DNA of 64,000 bases from positions 61,163,251-61,227,250 of the forward strand of contig CM056994.1 of the NCBI GenBank assembly GCA_029891345.1, in the 5' to 3' direction. The stretch is from Dryococelus australis. Taxonomy: Eukaryota; Arthropoda; Insecta; Phasmatodea; Phasmatidae. Numbering within the stretch: the stretch's first letter is position 1; each line of letters opens with the position of its first letter. Below are positions 36,533-47,841 of this stretch, in pieces. A program made the position numbers and the translations under genes. The notes beneath the pieces are model-generated. The model made no database searches. It saw nothing but the letters and a program-made list of their open reading frames with translations, and was not told the DNA's origin.

Positions 36533-37235
36533 AGGTTTTGCAGCCAAATAGTTGGGTGATTTCGTTCAGTGAATGTTTAGTATGTTTCATTTGATTAATT
36601 TTCAGAGTAAATTTATTTCCTCAAGATAAAACTATAGGCCTTCAACACCATTGTTGTTAATGTTCCTGTTTACGGTCCGACAGTCTAAAGGACTTAGTGA
36701 GTAGATACTCGATATATATTTAATATTCACATTTATCTGTTTGTGTGTCCGTGCCCATTAGATTTTTTTAGCTGATTTTTAGAGACGAATTAATTTTTAC
36801 TGGTGCGTATGAAACTTTGACTGGATAATCCTTTTATTGAGTGCAAGAAATTACTAGGTCTATTCCCAAGTTCGTCTTTTCGTACACACTATTAAAAAAA
36901 CACTGTTACTTACGACATATTGTTAGTGATTGTGTATAAATGTGAGAAAATGTTTTTTATTTGCATGATAGCATGCCCTCAACTGCCGGCCCAGACACGA
37001 TGCCGTCTCCTCACCTTGACTCGTGCACATACCTTCCAAGGCTGCTCGTTTCTGTCATGCACAAAACAAATGCATTTTACTCATGCTACAAAAATGAGTT
37101 ATAATAAAATTCAGCTCAATGGAATAATCCTAGTGTCATAAAATATAACAATTAAGTTACTTTTATAAAAAAAATTAATAAAAATTTTTTTTATGTTGTG
37201 GGTGTAACATTCAATGCGAGTTATTAGTCTGTCAG
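36533..37235. other. AT-rich DNA between two element remnants
   Basis: No coding or repeat feature recognised. I looked here for a 5' LTR of the following BEL element (starting TGTTATATTCAC) and did not see one. Confidence 0.3.
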
Positions 37236-40200
37236 GGGGGTTTGTTTCGAGATTGTTCTTTCTCGGATGAGAGATTTGAAGAGCTTTTTGATAATTTGGC
37301 ACTGCGAAGAGAAGGTGCCGAGTCCACAACAATAAGACTATTATGTGAGAACAATTTCGATGCATATGAGGGTGTGTTTAACGAGTGGTTGCAGGAAGGA
37401 GTTATAGAGGAAGTGCCCTTTCAGGACACTGGATGCCACTATCTGCAACACCAGGGTGTTTTTAAAGAGGGCTCCACGACGACTGTCAGACCCGAGTTTG
37501 ACTCATCTTGTCGGGGGAAGAGATCACCATCATTGAATGAGTGTCTAGAAAAGGGTCCAAATTTGCTTGAACAAATTCCTCCAATTTTAGCATGTTTCCA
37601 TCGAAGAAAATCTGGGGTGATCTCCGATTTAAAGGAGGCATTTATGCAAATTTCTGCTGCTACTCCTGACAGAGACTATCTGAGATTTTTGTGGTGGTAA
37701 GATTTCTCACAGAGAAAATCAAAGATCTTGAGACACAAACATGTTGTGTTTGGGCTTAATTGTAGTCCATTCCTTTTGTGTGCAGTACTTGATCTCCATA
37801 TTGAGAATAGTCAATTGAGTGCCAAGCAATCATGGATTTGATGAAGAGATCCTTCTATGTCGACAATTGTGTAACATCCTTTGACACAGAAGAACAATTG
37901 CGTCATTTTGTTGAGAAGTGTACGAAATTTCTTGCTGAAGCGAAATTTGAGTTCAGAGGATGGAAGGACAGCACACAGAATGATAGAGAGGGATCATAAA
38001 GTGTAATTCATGTTCTTGGCTTGCTGTGGGACAAAGAAGAAGATGCTCTGTTCTGAAATGTAAGCCTTATGAATGATTCCAGTGACATCACTCGGAGAAA
38101 GGTTATGTGTTCTGCACAGAAGATATTTGATCCCATAGGTCTTTTGTGTCCTGTGACATTAGTGCCGAAACTCCTCATCCAAGAGAGCTGGAATCTGAAA
38201 GGGGGCTGGGATGGACCATTACCAGAATACATGAAGAAAAGTTTCAGTAGATGGGAAACTGAAGTTGGACAACTGCAAAGAATGAAGATTCCGAGATGCT
38301 TGACTGCAGGCAGATTGGAAGATACTTGGGTATTACATACTTTCTGTGACGCCAGTCAAAGCGCCTATGTGGCTGCGGTTTTCATACGAAGTGGTATGGA
38401 AGAAGATATTACAGTATGTCTGGTAACGGCAAAAACAAGAGTCTCACCATTAAAACATGTCTCCATACCTAGGCTGGAACTGTTGGCATGCTCTATTGGC
38501 AGTCACCTAGCAGCTTCCATTAGGGAGAGTCTAAACTTAAAGATACCAGAGTTTTTTCGAACTGATTCTTCCCTGGTCTTATATTGAATTTAAAAAAAAG
38601 AAGAGGCCTGGGTTGTGTTTTTTTAATAATAGGTCAAAGGGAAATCAGAACACTTACAAAACATGAAGACTGTCATCATGTGCCAGGAGAACGGCATCCA
38701 GCTGATTTCCTCTCGTGGGGCTGCTCTGTGGAATACCTTGTGAACTCTCGATGGTGGAAGGGTCCAAGCTGGTTAAAATTTTAACAATAATATTGGCCAA
38801 AGTCTGAAGTGAAGGTGAACCATGTCGAAGTTCAGAGCAAGAGAAGAAAAATGACTACAACTTTAGTTGAAACATCGGCCAAGGAAGAGGTACAGTGATA
38901 TCTACAACTGTTTCGAAGCTGTCGCAGATTGTGAAACTCATTGCGTGGATGCTACGGTATCTAAAAAAAAAAATGCTTCAAAAAGTGAATACCATAGAGG
39001 AGGTAACCTTGTTGTTGAGGAAATTGAAGAGGCTGAGAGGAAACTCCTCCATCTTGTCCAAAGAGAAGGGGCGAAAGACATTGATAGAAAACGTATGAAG
39101 TCCCTCTGCACCTTTTTGGACTCGGATGGTCTGATGTTACTGAGTTCTAAGATAGCCCGAAGAGAAGAGAATGAGTTTTATAGATATCCTATCATTTTAC
39201 CATCTAAACATAAACTTATAGAGATACTAATACAAGACTACCATATCAAGAATTCACATGCTGGTGGCCAAACTCTGTTGTAAAACTACGAGATTGGTAC
39301 TGGATTTTAAGAGGTAAAAACATGGTATACCGGGTGATATCCAAGTTCATCCAGTGTAAAAATTTGAATCAAGAAAGATTACTACTAATATTGCCCCTCT
39401 TCTTGAGGACAGGGTGAATGATGCCTTAGTATTCGAAGTTCGTGGGGTTGATATGGTGGGGTCATTGTATTTGAAAGGTGGAGAGCAAGCATAGATCCTT
39501 TTGTTCACTTGTGCTGTGTCCTGGGCGGTACACTTTGAGCTAGTTCAGAGCTTGTCTACAGGTGTTTTCCTTCGGGGCCTTCGGAGGTTCATTGGATGAT
39601 GGGGAAGACCCAGAGTGATGTACAGTGACAACAGGGCCAATTTTATAGGGGCAGATAATGGGTTTGGTTCCCTGGATTGAACCAAGATAGTAGAAGAGTC
39701 CTGTTCCCAAAGGATCCAGTAGAAGTTCATTCTACCCACTGCTGCATGGTAGGGTGGGTGGTGGGAACGAATAGTACAGATGGTCAAGAAATTGTTAAGA
39801 AGAACATTAGGAAGGGCATCCCTGGAATACGAAGAAGTCTCGACCATCCTATGTGAGGTGGAATCCGTGATCAATTCTAGACCTCTCACTTACTTGTCTG
39901 AGGATACCGATGACTTGGTACTATTGACTCCTGTCATGTTCCTACAGGACAATCGACCAATTGATGTACTAGATATTGATAATCTGGAAAATACATCTCT
40001 ATGAAAGCGGGAGAGGTTCCTGCAATGACTGCGGGAGGATTTGAGAAGAAGATTTCGAGATGAGTACTTGGGCCTTCTGATGCAGCAAAAAAATGAAACA
40101 AAGGATCTGAAGGCACTGGAAATCGGGAATGTAGTGCTAATTGCTTCAGATGAGAAAAGAAGACTCATGTGGCCGATAGGCAGAATCTTGGAGATGTACC

Positions 40201-40515
40201 CAGGGAAGGACGGACATGTAAGAGTAGTGTGAGTGAAGACATCCAGTCGAGAGATGATGAGACCTTTATAGTGCATCTACCTATTAAAAGTGTCTGCATC
40301 ATAAGAACCTCCATCGGTGGCTGAAACGAGAGTTGGTGGTGCAGTCAGAGGAGACGACCTCCAAGAAGAGGGGGAGCCGAACAGTTCGTGTGGGGTAAAA
40401 ACGAGGAGAGGACACACTGTAAGGTTACCAATGAAATTCAAGGTATAGAAGTGATCATGTGTCATTGCAATGATTTTTATTTGTTGATTTGTGCAAAAAT
40501 CAAAGGTTGGGAGGG
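37236..40515 (+). pseudogene. BEL/Pao retrotransposon pol (RT, RNase H, integrase), 5' truncated
   Basis: The order is complete from RT to integrase. The RT N-terminus (37242-37700) has NEWLQEGVIEEVP, HYLQHQGVFKEGSTTT, SPSLNECLEKGPNLLEQIPP and SDLKEAFMQI. Then come VVFGLNCSPFLL and the active site FYVDNCVTSFDTEEQLR (the YVDN form found in some BEL clades). RNase H-like and linker segments follow: KIFDPIGLLCPVTLVPKLLI, HTFCDASQSAYVAAVF, ISIPRLELLA-type text (VSIPRLELLACSIG) and VPGERHPADFLSWGCSVEYL. The integrase has a zinc-binding remnant (HIKNSHAGGQTLL) and core Asp (RGVDMVGSLYLKG), Asp (VMYSDNRANF) and Glu (GGWWERIVQM), ending in a C-terminal domain with GNVVLIASDEKRRLMWPIGR. Gag and protease are missing. 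Stops and frameshifts are scattered. The element ends in a purine tract GGTTGGGAGGG just before a probable 3' LTR. Confidence 0.9.
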
Positions 40516-40700
40516 TGTTATATTCACAGATGATTTAGTAACACATACAATTAATTTCAAGTTGGTCATGTTTTCTGTGTTGTGATATCTGTGGATTGTC
40601 GAAGAATACAAACAATATAAGAAGATAGAGTAGTGTGATTAAAAACTGTCTAGAGTTGCTGTGTTCTTTTAAGTTTTTGATTAGAGTAATATGTCATCTC
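40516..40700 (+). mobile_element. Probable start of the BEL 3' LTR
   Basis: The purine-rich tract at 40505-40515 is followed by TGTTATATTCACAG, a typical BEL-type LTR beginning. There is no second copy in the window to fix its end, so the right boundary is only approximate. Confidence 0.5.
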
Positions 40701-41166
40701 TGGATGCGACCTGACAATCATGTAGATTTTCGGACGCGATGTATCACAGCGGATGCACTGCAGCTGCATGCCATTCAGAGCAACAGCAGGTTAACTCCAA
40801 CCGCACCCCAGAGTGCTGCAGCGGACTGCGGGATGCCGATACAAACGTCACATCCACCCCACCCCTACAGATACTGTCCGGTAACATGCTACCAGTGGCA
40901 CAAGGGATGCAATAACAGGCCAAGGATAATTCGCCAGACAATAAGGAACTAAGTGGCACCATGTGAGCAAGTGAGTGATTGTGAACGTGTGCAACCTGTC
41001 CCCGTGCAAAGGCATGCAATCAACAACAATCAAGTGCTCACTTGTTGGAACACTTTCATCACCCTGCCACCCTTCATGTGTGTAACCACAACATGTAAGA
41101 TCGTGGTCGCACTGTGCATGGACAGCAGTAGCCTGATAAGGCAGGTATGCATTTCGCACGCGAAGT

Positions 41167-41688
41167 GTGCGAAGATGCCGCCACAATGGCGGAAGAATAA
41201 ATGTTCTGCGAGACGCCACTGAATTGCCGCCTGTTACCGATCAGTATCGGCAGGTGAGGGATCGAACGGACGGCATCGTGACACGAAGGAAACGCCACCC
41301 GTTGTCAACGCCGAGGCCAGCCATGTTTGTTTTTGGGGACCACCAAACACGTGATCTGCACTACCCATGGCTGACCGACAACAATGTCATCGAGGACAAC
41401 GAGAGCGGCAGCGACGAGTCGGGGGCTGAGGTGACATATTCACATCCCCACCGATCGAAGCGCCTCAATGGGTGTTATGTGCACAACCTTTGGGTGTCAG
41501 GAGACACCCACAAAACACTGTCACAACACACCCAGCCATACAAGAGTAGCAACTCCGTCCACCAAGAAGTAAAAAATATGCCACCAACTACATCCTATGG
41601 CCATGGCGTGGGCTCCACCTGCCGCACTTGTGTTGCAGTGGAGCAGAGGCTCTGCGCGACAAGTGAACACTCTCAAGAGGTGAGGTGA
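41167..41688 (+). CDS. Unassigned open frame (173 codons)
   Basis: This is an uninterrupted frame of 173 codons in GC-richer DNA, with a basic N-terminal third (RDATELPPVTDQYRQVRDR), an acidic patch (NNVIEDNESGSDESGAE) and a Ser/Thr/His-rich end. The composition recalls the C-terminal tail of a retroelement polyprotein, but no catalytic motif is present. It stops about where the truncated family B LTR begins, which fits a fragment cut by, or joined to, that element. The 450 bases before it (40701-41166) hold nothing I recognise. Confidence 0.3.
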   Translation: MRRCRHNGGRINVLRDATELPPVTDQYRQVRDRTDGIVTRRKRHPLSTPRPAMFVFGDHQTRDLHYPWLTDNNVIEDNESGSDESGAEVTYSHPHRSKRLNGCYVHNLWVSGDTHKTLSQHTQPYKSSNSVHQEVKNMPPTTSYGHGVGSTCRTCVAVEQRLCATSEHSQEVR

Positions 41689-42466
41689 TGCAAAAAAATG
41701 GCACAAAGGCTACAAAATGGTTAATTAAAATTTACACTTCCTAGACGATGCAAGCATTGGGGAAGAGTGGGTGTAGTGTCTCAGGCGGCTAAAAGTATGA
41801 TTTCATTCTATTGTAGTGAAATGATTGCAAATAAAACTTGAGTGCTGCCTGAGCGTGCAAAATCAGAGCTGCGGTAACACGCATCAACACCCCTGAAATG
41901 CTCATAGCTGACTGACTGCACATCATGGCATGCCGGCCAGTGTTGACGGGCGAGCAGTCCACGTGGAACTACTTTTTTAACACTGGTTACATTCACAACA
42001 GTTTGCACGGCTTACCTGTTGCTGAAACATAATAAATAACTATGATATGTAATGCTGCATAAACTTACAGTGGTAGAATTTGGTGAATGAGGTGAGGATG
42101 GCACATATTAAGAATGGTACAATTACAACACACTATAAAAACACTTGATTAATTCACTGTGGGCATTTTGGGCTATTTGCTTGCCTGCACTTATCATGCA
42201 TGGGGTTTCCCGTGCCGACAATTAATGTACTAAACCCTGCGAAGATAATTGCCCGTAATTTGCGGGTCTATTTCCATATCCATGCGCCCTCTACAGTGCG
42301 TGGTGCTCTGATGTTGCACAATATATTTTGTACTTGAACTTCTCCCACCCTTGCGCCGCACGACACTACATTGCACCTGCTGTCGAGTGCGTGTGTGCAA
42401 TGCCCCATCATGTCCGGCTGCGGCTGTCAAATGGGCTAGGCGGACACGAGGACATGGCACACGTCA
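41680..42466 (-). mobile_element. Family B LTR, truncated copy (3' LTR of the element)
   Basis: This aligns with the inner and outer half of the LTR at 45254-46632: GCTACAAAATGGTTA, CAAGCATTGGGGAAGAG, GTGTCTCAGGCGGCTAAAAG, CATAGCTGACTGACTGCAC, GGGGTTTCCCGTGCCGACA, TGTCGAGTGCGTGTGTGC. It ends GGCACACGTCA at 42466. Roughly the first 500 bases of the LTR are missing on the left. By the minus-strand orientation this is the downstream LTR. It is followed on the right by AACACCCCCTCCTCACTGAG, which on the minus strand is a purine-rich GAGGAGGGGGTG tract right before the LTR, as expected of a polypurine tract. Confidence 0.75.
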
Positions 42467-45253
42467 AACACCCCCTCCTCACTGAGTCTGTTTTTGGCCA
42501 TACGCCGTCAGACACAGCAGGGGCACTACCTCCTTCCCTGCCATCTTGGGCATAGCTTTAAGAGCTTTGCGCCACCTCCTCGCAGACTTGTAGTGCAGGC
42601 TGCGGTGCTCTCCTCCTCCGACTCTGCTAGTTGTGGGACGTGCTCACGCACTTGCAGATGTGGCAGACCGCTGGCAGCCTTCTCCGCCGATGTGACTTCC
42701 GGAGGCAATACGAGCCGGCCGACCTGCTGCCCTCGTTGTTACTGCTGCTCATGCTTCCTCCTTGCTTGCTCACTCATCTCTTGCTCACCCAGTACCGGGC
42801 ACGACCCACATAACTGGGTGTTGTGTGGCGCTGACTATTTCGTGTAGACCTCCAGCCTGCACTGACACATTTATCACTGTACTTGCAAGTGCTGGTGGCG
42901 GCACTGATGTCACGGTGGGGCTTGTCGGTGCCTCGCAGTCAAGCACCATCGGGGCTGCTTCCTCAATTGTTCCTTGTGCTTCACTTTCCTCTCTTCCTTG
43001 CCCACTGTTTGCTTCCCCTTGCAGTTCCGGGGCGGTAATGCTAGAAGGCATTTCTCCCGCTTCCCACGCTGTACCCATGATCGTCTGATTCCTGGGAGAT
43101 GTGGCCACCCCTAGTATCCATGGCACTTGTGTATCAGGTAGAGTCCCCTCTGGCAGAGGTGCTGACCCACAGTTCTCTTCACTTGCTCATCTACAAAGCT
43201 CGGCAGCGACATCGCCATCAAATGTCGTTGCGTCCGAAATTTCCTCTCCTTGCATTTTCACTTGCTTTTTCTCCCCCATTGTTCTTTTGCTAATTTGATA
43301 AAGTTGTGCTGAAAGATGGGCTGCTGTCTTCATTGGTGTGACAATCTCTGCATATGGTGTTGGTTCATTCGGTGGTGGTTGAAGTGAATTCGACATCATG
43401 GCCTTGAGTTGTTTATGATCAGTGGAGGGTGGAATGCAACTTCACTTTCCGTCACACCTTATTGAATCGCGTTATAATCGGGCCAAATGTCAACATGTGT
43501 GGCTATCAGTGCGCTCACTGCTGGACCACCATAAGCAGGCATGAATGTGTTATGAAATGTGTTGCTTTACCATGCTTTGGACAACATCTTGCAAGCATAC
43601 AATGTCACACTAGGTTAAACTTGAAATACAGGATGATGACACTTGTGAAAAGAAAAGAAAAAATGTATAATATATAAGTCTGAACAATCCACATGCTTAC
43701 ACTATTCTTGACCTCGGTGGCCAGGAGACCTTTTTAAACTTTAAATGAGGTATATGCATTGTGCCTGTGTGATATGGCATAAGCAGTGTTTACAAATAAA
43801 CACCATCGCACTGAACTCTAAAATCGTTGTGGCAATGTGGCGAGCCAGCCTGCACAATTGTTGGTGTGTTTGCTTTCTGCTATGGTGCTGCGAATATTTT
43901 TGTTTGTGCTGGTGTAACTGCACTTATACATGCTGCGCAGACTTCGCACAAGAGCGGTATATTAATTTTACTGTACTTTCTGTCCACACTCGGCACTAGC
44001 GTGGTATGACACATGGTGCGCCTTGGTCCACTGTTGCACTCAGGTGCGCACTGCCATGGCACGGCAGCCAATATCGACTCGACCAGCTGGCCATGTGGCT
44101 CGGTGTTTACCGCTGCTGAAATGGGCATGGCGGAAAATCGTGGCATTCTGAGCCATGACAGTTCACTTCCCACGTTGGACAGGTGTGCAGCAGCTGCCAA
44201 AACTCATGCCAATGCTGACTGCATATCCTGTTTGCTTCTCTGTGTTGGCAGTAACACTGGTGCTGGCACTCATTGCTGTCAAATTGCTGTGAATTGTTTT
44301 TGTTGATGGAAATTTTGACAGGTGAAATGTTCTTGAAATTTATTTTCTGATCCCGTCAACAAATCAGGAATGGATTTTTGACACGCACTGTTGGTAGTTC
44401 TGGTATTACTGGTGCACCAACTCGCTCTTGCTATATCTGTTAAGTTTCCTTGCTTGTTATAGTCCGAAAGTTCCAGAATTGTTGCTTCGTTTTGCAGTTC
44501 TTCGTGGTTGCTCGCGACATGTATGATTGATTGGCAGGTCTTTTGCTCACATCTGCAGTTATTGGTACCTAGCTCATATTTGGCTATGAAGACCTGCGGC
44601 ATCACACGGGGACACTGGGGTGGCGTCAATGCAGGCACATTGTGAAGTGCTCGGCCAGCCATAGTGTGTATGTCAACATAACCATGCGGATGCGGAAGCA
44701 CGGACGAGGAAGCGTAGCAGGGATCAATGAATGGTGGGTGTACGGCTGACCGCCAGCATGCGGCAAGCAGGTAGCACAGGAGGGTGGTACCTCTTTCGTT
44801 CCATTTCTCCTAGTTCGTTCCCTCTCCGACCATCTTGAAATGCGGCAGCACATGGATGACGGTGTCGGGCAGGTAGAGGCTGCACAGGTACACTCCTCTG
44901 GTCCTTTGTCTTCGCTGCTCGGCGATAGAGTGTCGCACTGGTGACATCACACCTGCTACCCCAAGATGGCCTTCTCACTGCTCTTCTCTGCCGTCATTGA
45001 AGCAATCGTGACAGCCCTGTCATTCTGGTGTGCTTTTTCCCGCCGACCACATGCATCCTCCCTTGGTATCGTTGGGGTGTCTGAAAGGTGTTTCGACACT
45101 GTCATGTGTGGTGCTGATCTCCAAGTTGACCATGCAACTCCCTCATTACAGGTAAATACAGAAAAGTTGTTGGGGAAAATTTTTGAACCAATGGAAAAGT
45201 TTGGAAATTTTGGCGGGTCTTCCAGGATTATTCAACTAAGTTGGGCGCCATTT
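42467..45253 (-). mobile_element. Family B internal region, no recognisable gag or pol
   Basis: About 2.8 kb between two family B LTRs. On the element's strand (minus) the longest frames are 140 codons at 44279-44701, 113 at 42785-43126, 106 at 43880-44200 and 70 at 43187-43399 (MMSNSLQPPPNEPTPYAEIV). None shows protease, RT, RNase H, integrase or zinc-knuckle motifs. Plus-strand frames are no better. Parts of it (near 43790-43860 and 44075-44130) align with the family A internal region near 52200-52270 and 52600-52640, so the two families share an ancestor. It fits a large non-autonomous LTR element (LARD type). Confidence 0.6.
45240..45250 (-). promoter_or_regulatory. Primer binding site of the family B element (tRNA-Lys type)
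   Basis: On the minus strand this reads TGGCGCCCAAC, the complement of the 3' end of tRNA-Lys used by gypsy-type retroelements. It lies three bases from the LTR end (..AAGTCA|AAA|TGGCGCCCAAC), the correct place for priming minus-strand DNA synthesis, and it fixes the element's orientation. Confidence 0.75.
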
Positions 45254-46632
45254 TGACTTGGTGCCATAGAGCCTCAGTGGGTAAAGGCGGAAATTGAGGT
45301 GCATTGAAAATATGGAAAGCTTGTAATTGTGATTTTAAGGATGATTTTTACCTGGGATGCCAGGAATTGCTGGACATTTCCATGTGAAGTCGGTAGAGCA
45401 GATTCTTACAAGTTCGTTCGGTCAAAGGCCATATCTTAATCCTGGACTTTAGCTCTTCATAGTAGATTGTGTAAAGATATTCCAATGGCAAATGCGCTGT
45501 GGCCTGTTTGGGTCAGCTCACACACTGTTCTATACTTTACATGCAAACAAAAGGTCGCCGAATATTTCCAAGTTGCACTTTGCAACATGACTTATCCAGG
45601 CTAGTCACACACCTTATGTGTTCACACTTTGTGATACATGCACATTAACACTTGCGAAAGAAATACATAACTATAACACTTTGAAATGGGGCAGGTATTA
45701 CGAGGGCCCATGCTCTGAAGAGCCTGAAGGCTACGAAATTAATTCCATACAAATATGTTCTCAATGCGTTCTTTACTCGTCTGTTAACAAGGCTTTGCGG
45801 CCTACACTTTACATAATATCACATCTGGGCTTAACCTGCCGGTTAGGTGATGCTATAAAAACGGAGCGAAGCCTACAAAATAGTTAGGTGCAATTTGCGC
45901 TTCCCCAGGCGGTGTAAGTACTGGGGAAGAGGGGAGTGGTGTCTCGGGCGGCTAAAAGAACAACGGTTCCAGTGTGATTAAAGTCTATTGAAGTTAAATG
46001 ATTGCAAAACGGTTGTGTGCCACCCGAGCACGCAAAACCCGACCTGTGTTAACACACAACCACACCAATGAAATGCTTATAGCTGACTGACTGCACAGCA
46101 TGGCATGCTGGCTGGTGTTGACGGGCTGGCAGGCCACGTGGAACTACTTTCTTAACACTGGTTACATACACAACACTTACCACTACTTATCTGTTGCTGA
46201 AACATACATAAATAATTATCATCTGTTACACTGTATATACTTAGAGTGCTATAATTTGGCGAATGAGGTGATGGTAGCACATGTCATGAATGGTATACTA
46301 TAAAAATAATTTATTATATCACTGCTGGCATTTTGGGCTATTTCCTTGCCCGCACCTATCATGCACGGGGTTTCCCATGCCGACAATTAACATACAAAAC
46401 CCTGCTAAGATATCTGCCCATAATTTGCGAGGTCTATTTCCCTATCCATGTGCCTGCTACAGTGCATGGCACTCTGACGTCGCTCAATATGTTTTGCACT
46501 TGAACTGCTCCCATTCTAGCTTCGCACGACACTGCACTGCACCTACTGTCGAGTGTGTGTGTGCACTGAGCCGTCGGGTCGGGCTGTGGCTGTCAAACTG
46601 TCTAGGTGGACACGTAGACATAGCACACATCA
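45254..46632 (-). mobile_element. Family B LTR, full-length (5' LTR of the element)
   Basis: Runs from TGACTTGGTGCC to TAGCACACATCA, 1379 bases, with TG...CA ends and full-length similarity to the solo LTR at 18744-19980. It is about 140 bases longer than that copy through internal insertions. It differs clearly in sequence from the partner LTR at 41680-42466, so the insertion is old. The base context to the right is AAATGAAG; the matching duplication on the far left is lost with the truncated LTR. Confidence 0.8.
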
Positions 46633-47776
46633 AAATGAAGTAACTTATGAAGACAATTTATTTAATAAAAAGGTGCCTGGGCATGAATGCTTTATTAGGC
46701 GAATATTGTACATATTATTACGAACTCAAAGGCATTAAATTTCATTGTGTAGGAAACGTCTCTTATAAATAAAATTTTCGAAACTATATTACAATATGAA
46801 TTACATTTCTTCCTCTAATGTGATGGCTTGCTGGTTGGTTGGACCTAGAGTGGTGGGGGGGGGGGAGATGGTGAGGTTACAAGAATTGGAACGTTGCTGA
46901 GTATATGTGCCCGGATAGGCACCAGCTCACGATGTGGTGAGCACAAGACTCTAGCGGGTTTGTTCTGCGGACGGCACTAGCATAGCCTACCCCAATGTTC
47001 TGCTGTCTGTGGAGAATGACTCCACATAATCTTATGAACTTCAAGTTAATATATTCACATTATACCTGGACTAGTAGGAGCTGTTGGTCTTCTTAATACG
47101 CCACTCACTCCTGACTGAGGGATTGTTCTGGTCATCCCACACCTTTGTTATGTTTGTGTTAATGTTATGTATTGTTAACCACGTGACTCTGTTGTTCGGG
47201 CTGTCCTGCAGCCGCTTAACCTATCATGTACAGGTTTTTGTCGAGTGTGTACCTCTGACTTTATGTAGTGTCTCACAGTTACTGGTGTTCTAAAAACACT
47301 TAAATTGCAATTTGGCACAACTTGGTATATGTTTATGTCATGAATAGAGATGTCCACTGTTGTGCCATCATGTTGGCCACAATATCTTTGCCTGACTGGC
47401 TATTGAGGTGATGTTCAATTTTGCCTTGAATATTCTTAAAAATAACAATGCATTATATATACATGTTCCCTCTACGTATATACTAAAACACGACCCACTG
47501 AATGGAACTACACGCGGGCGTGTTAGTTGTAGGTGAAATATTACATGATACTTTTTTTACATTACGATTGTCAACAAACTATAAAAAATCCAAAACAATC
47601 TTAGTAACCAATATCACACCAAATATGTTGTGCTTGGTGCACTCTAGTGCATGAATTGGAACATACAAAAACATATCTCTAACTGTCAAATGATAAACAT
47701 AATACCTTCATGTTTACTAAAATATAATATGTGTACTTGTACACGTCTCTTACCTAATAACATTGTGGATATACAA
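46633..47776. other. Anonymous DNA, possible ancient family A-like LTR start
   Basis: A poly-G run sits near 46855-46866. At 46910-46965 the text GGATAGGCACCAGC...TGTGGTGAGCACAAG resembles the family A primer site and LTR start (GATGGGCGCCAGTGCTAGAGAGCACAAG). At 47068-47100 the text GGACTAGTAGGAGCTGTTGGTCTTC...TACGCC resembles the family A block GGTCTAATGGGGGTTGTTGGCC...TACGCC. This may be a very old relative. No gene is seen. Confidence 0.3.
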
Positions 47777-47841
47777 GTTCCAGGGAAAGGTTATGGAAAG
47801 AATTTAAAGAGTTTGGTGGAAATTCTGGGGATGGGCGCCAG
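47777..47841 (-). mobile_element. Family A internal leader stub with primer site
   Basis: These 65 bases (GTTCCAGGGAAAGG...GGGGATGGGCGCCAG) are conserved next to every family A LTR start here (near 24140, 27570-27640, 53815-53879). The last part reads TGGCGCCCATCC on the minus strand, a tRNA-Lys-like primer site one base from the LTR. Its presence on the outer side of this LTR shows that another family A internal region once lay to the left. Confidence 0.65.

Noticed and set aside
41680-46632. Plus-strand orientation for the family B element, with the 173-codon frame at 41167 as its pol end
   Set aside because: The primer site and purine tract both point to the minus strand, and the frame lies outside the LTR.
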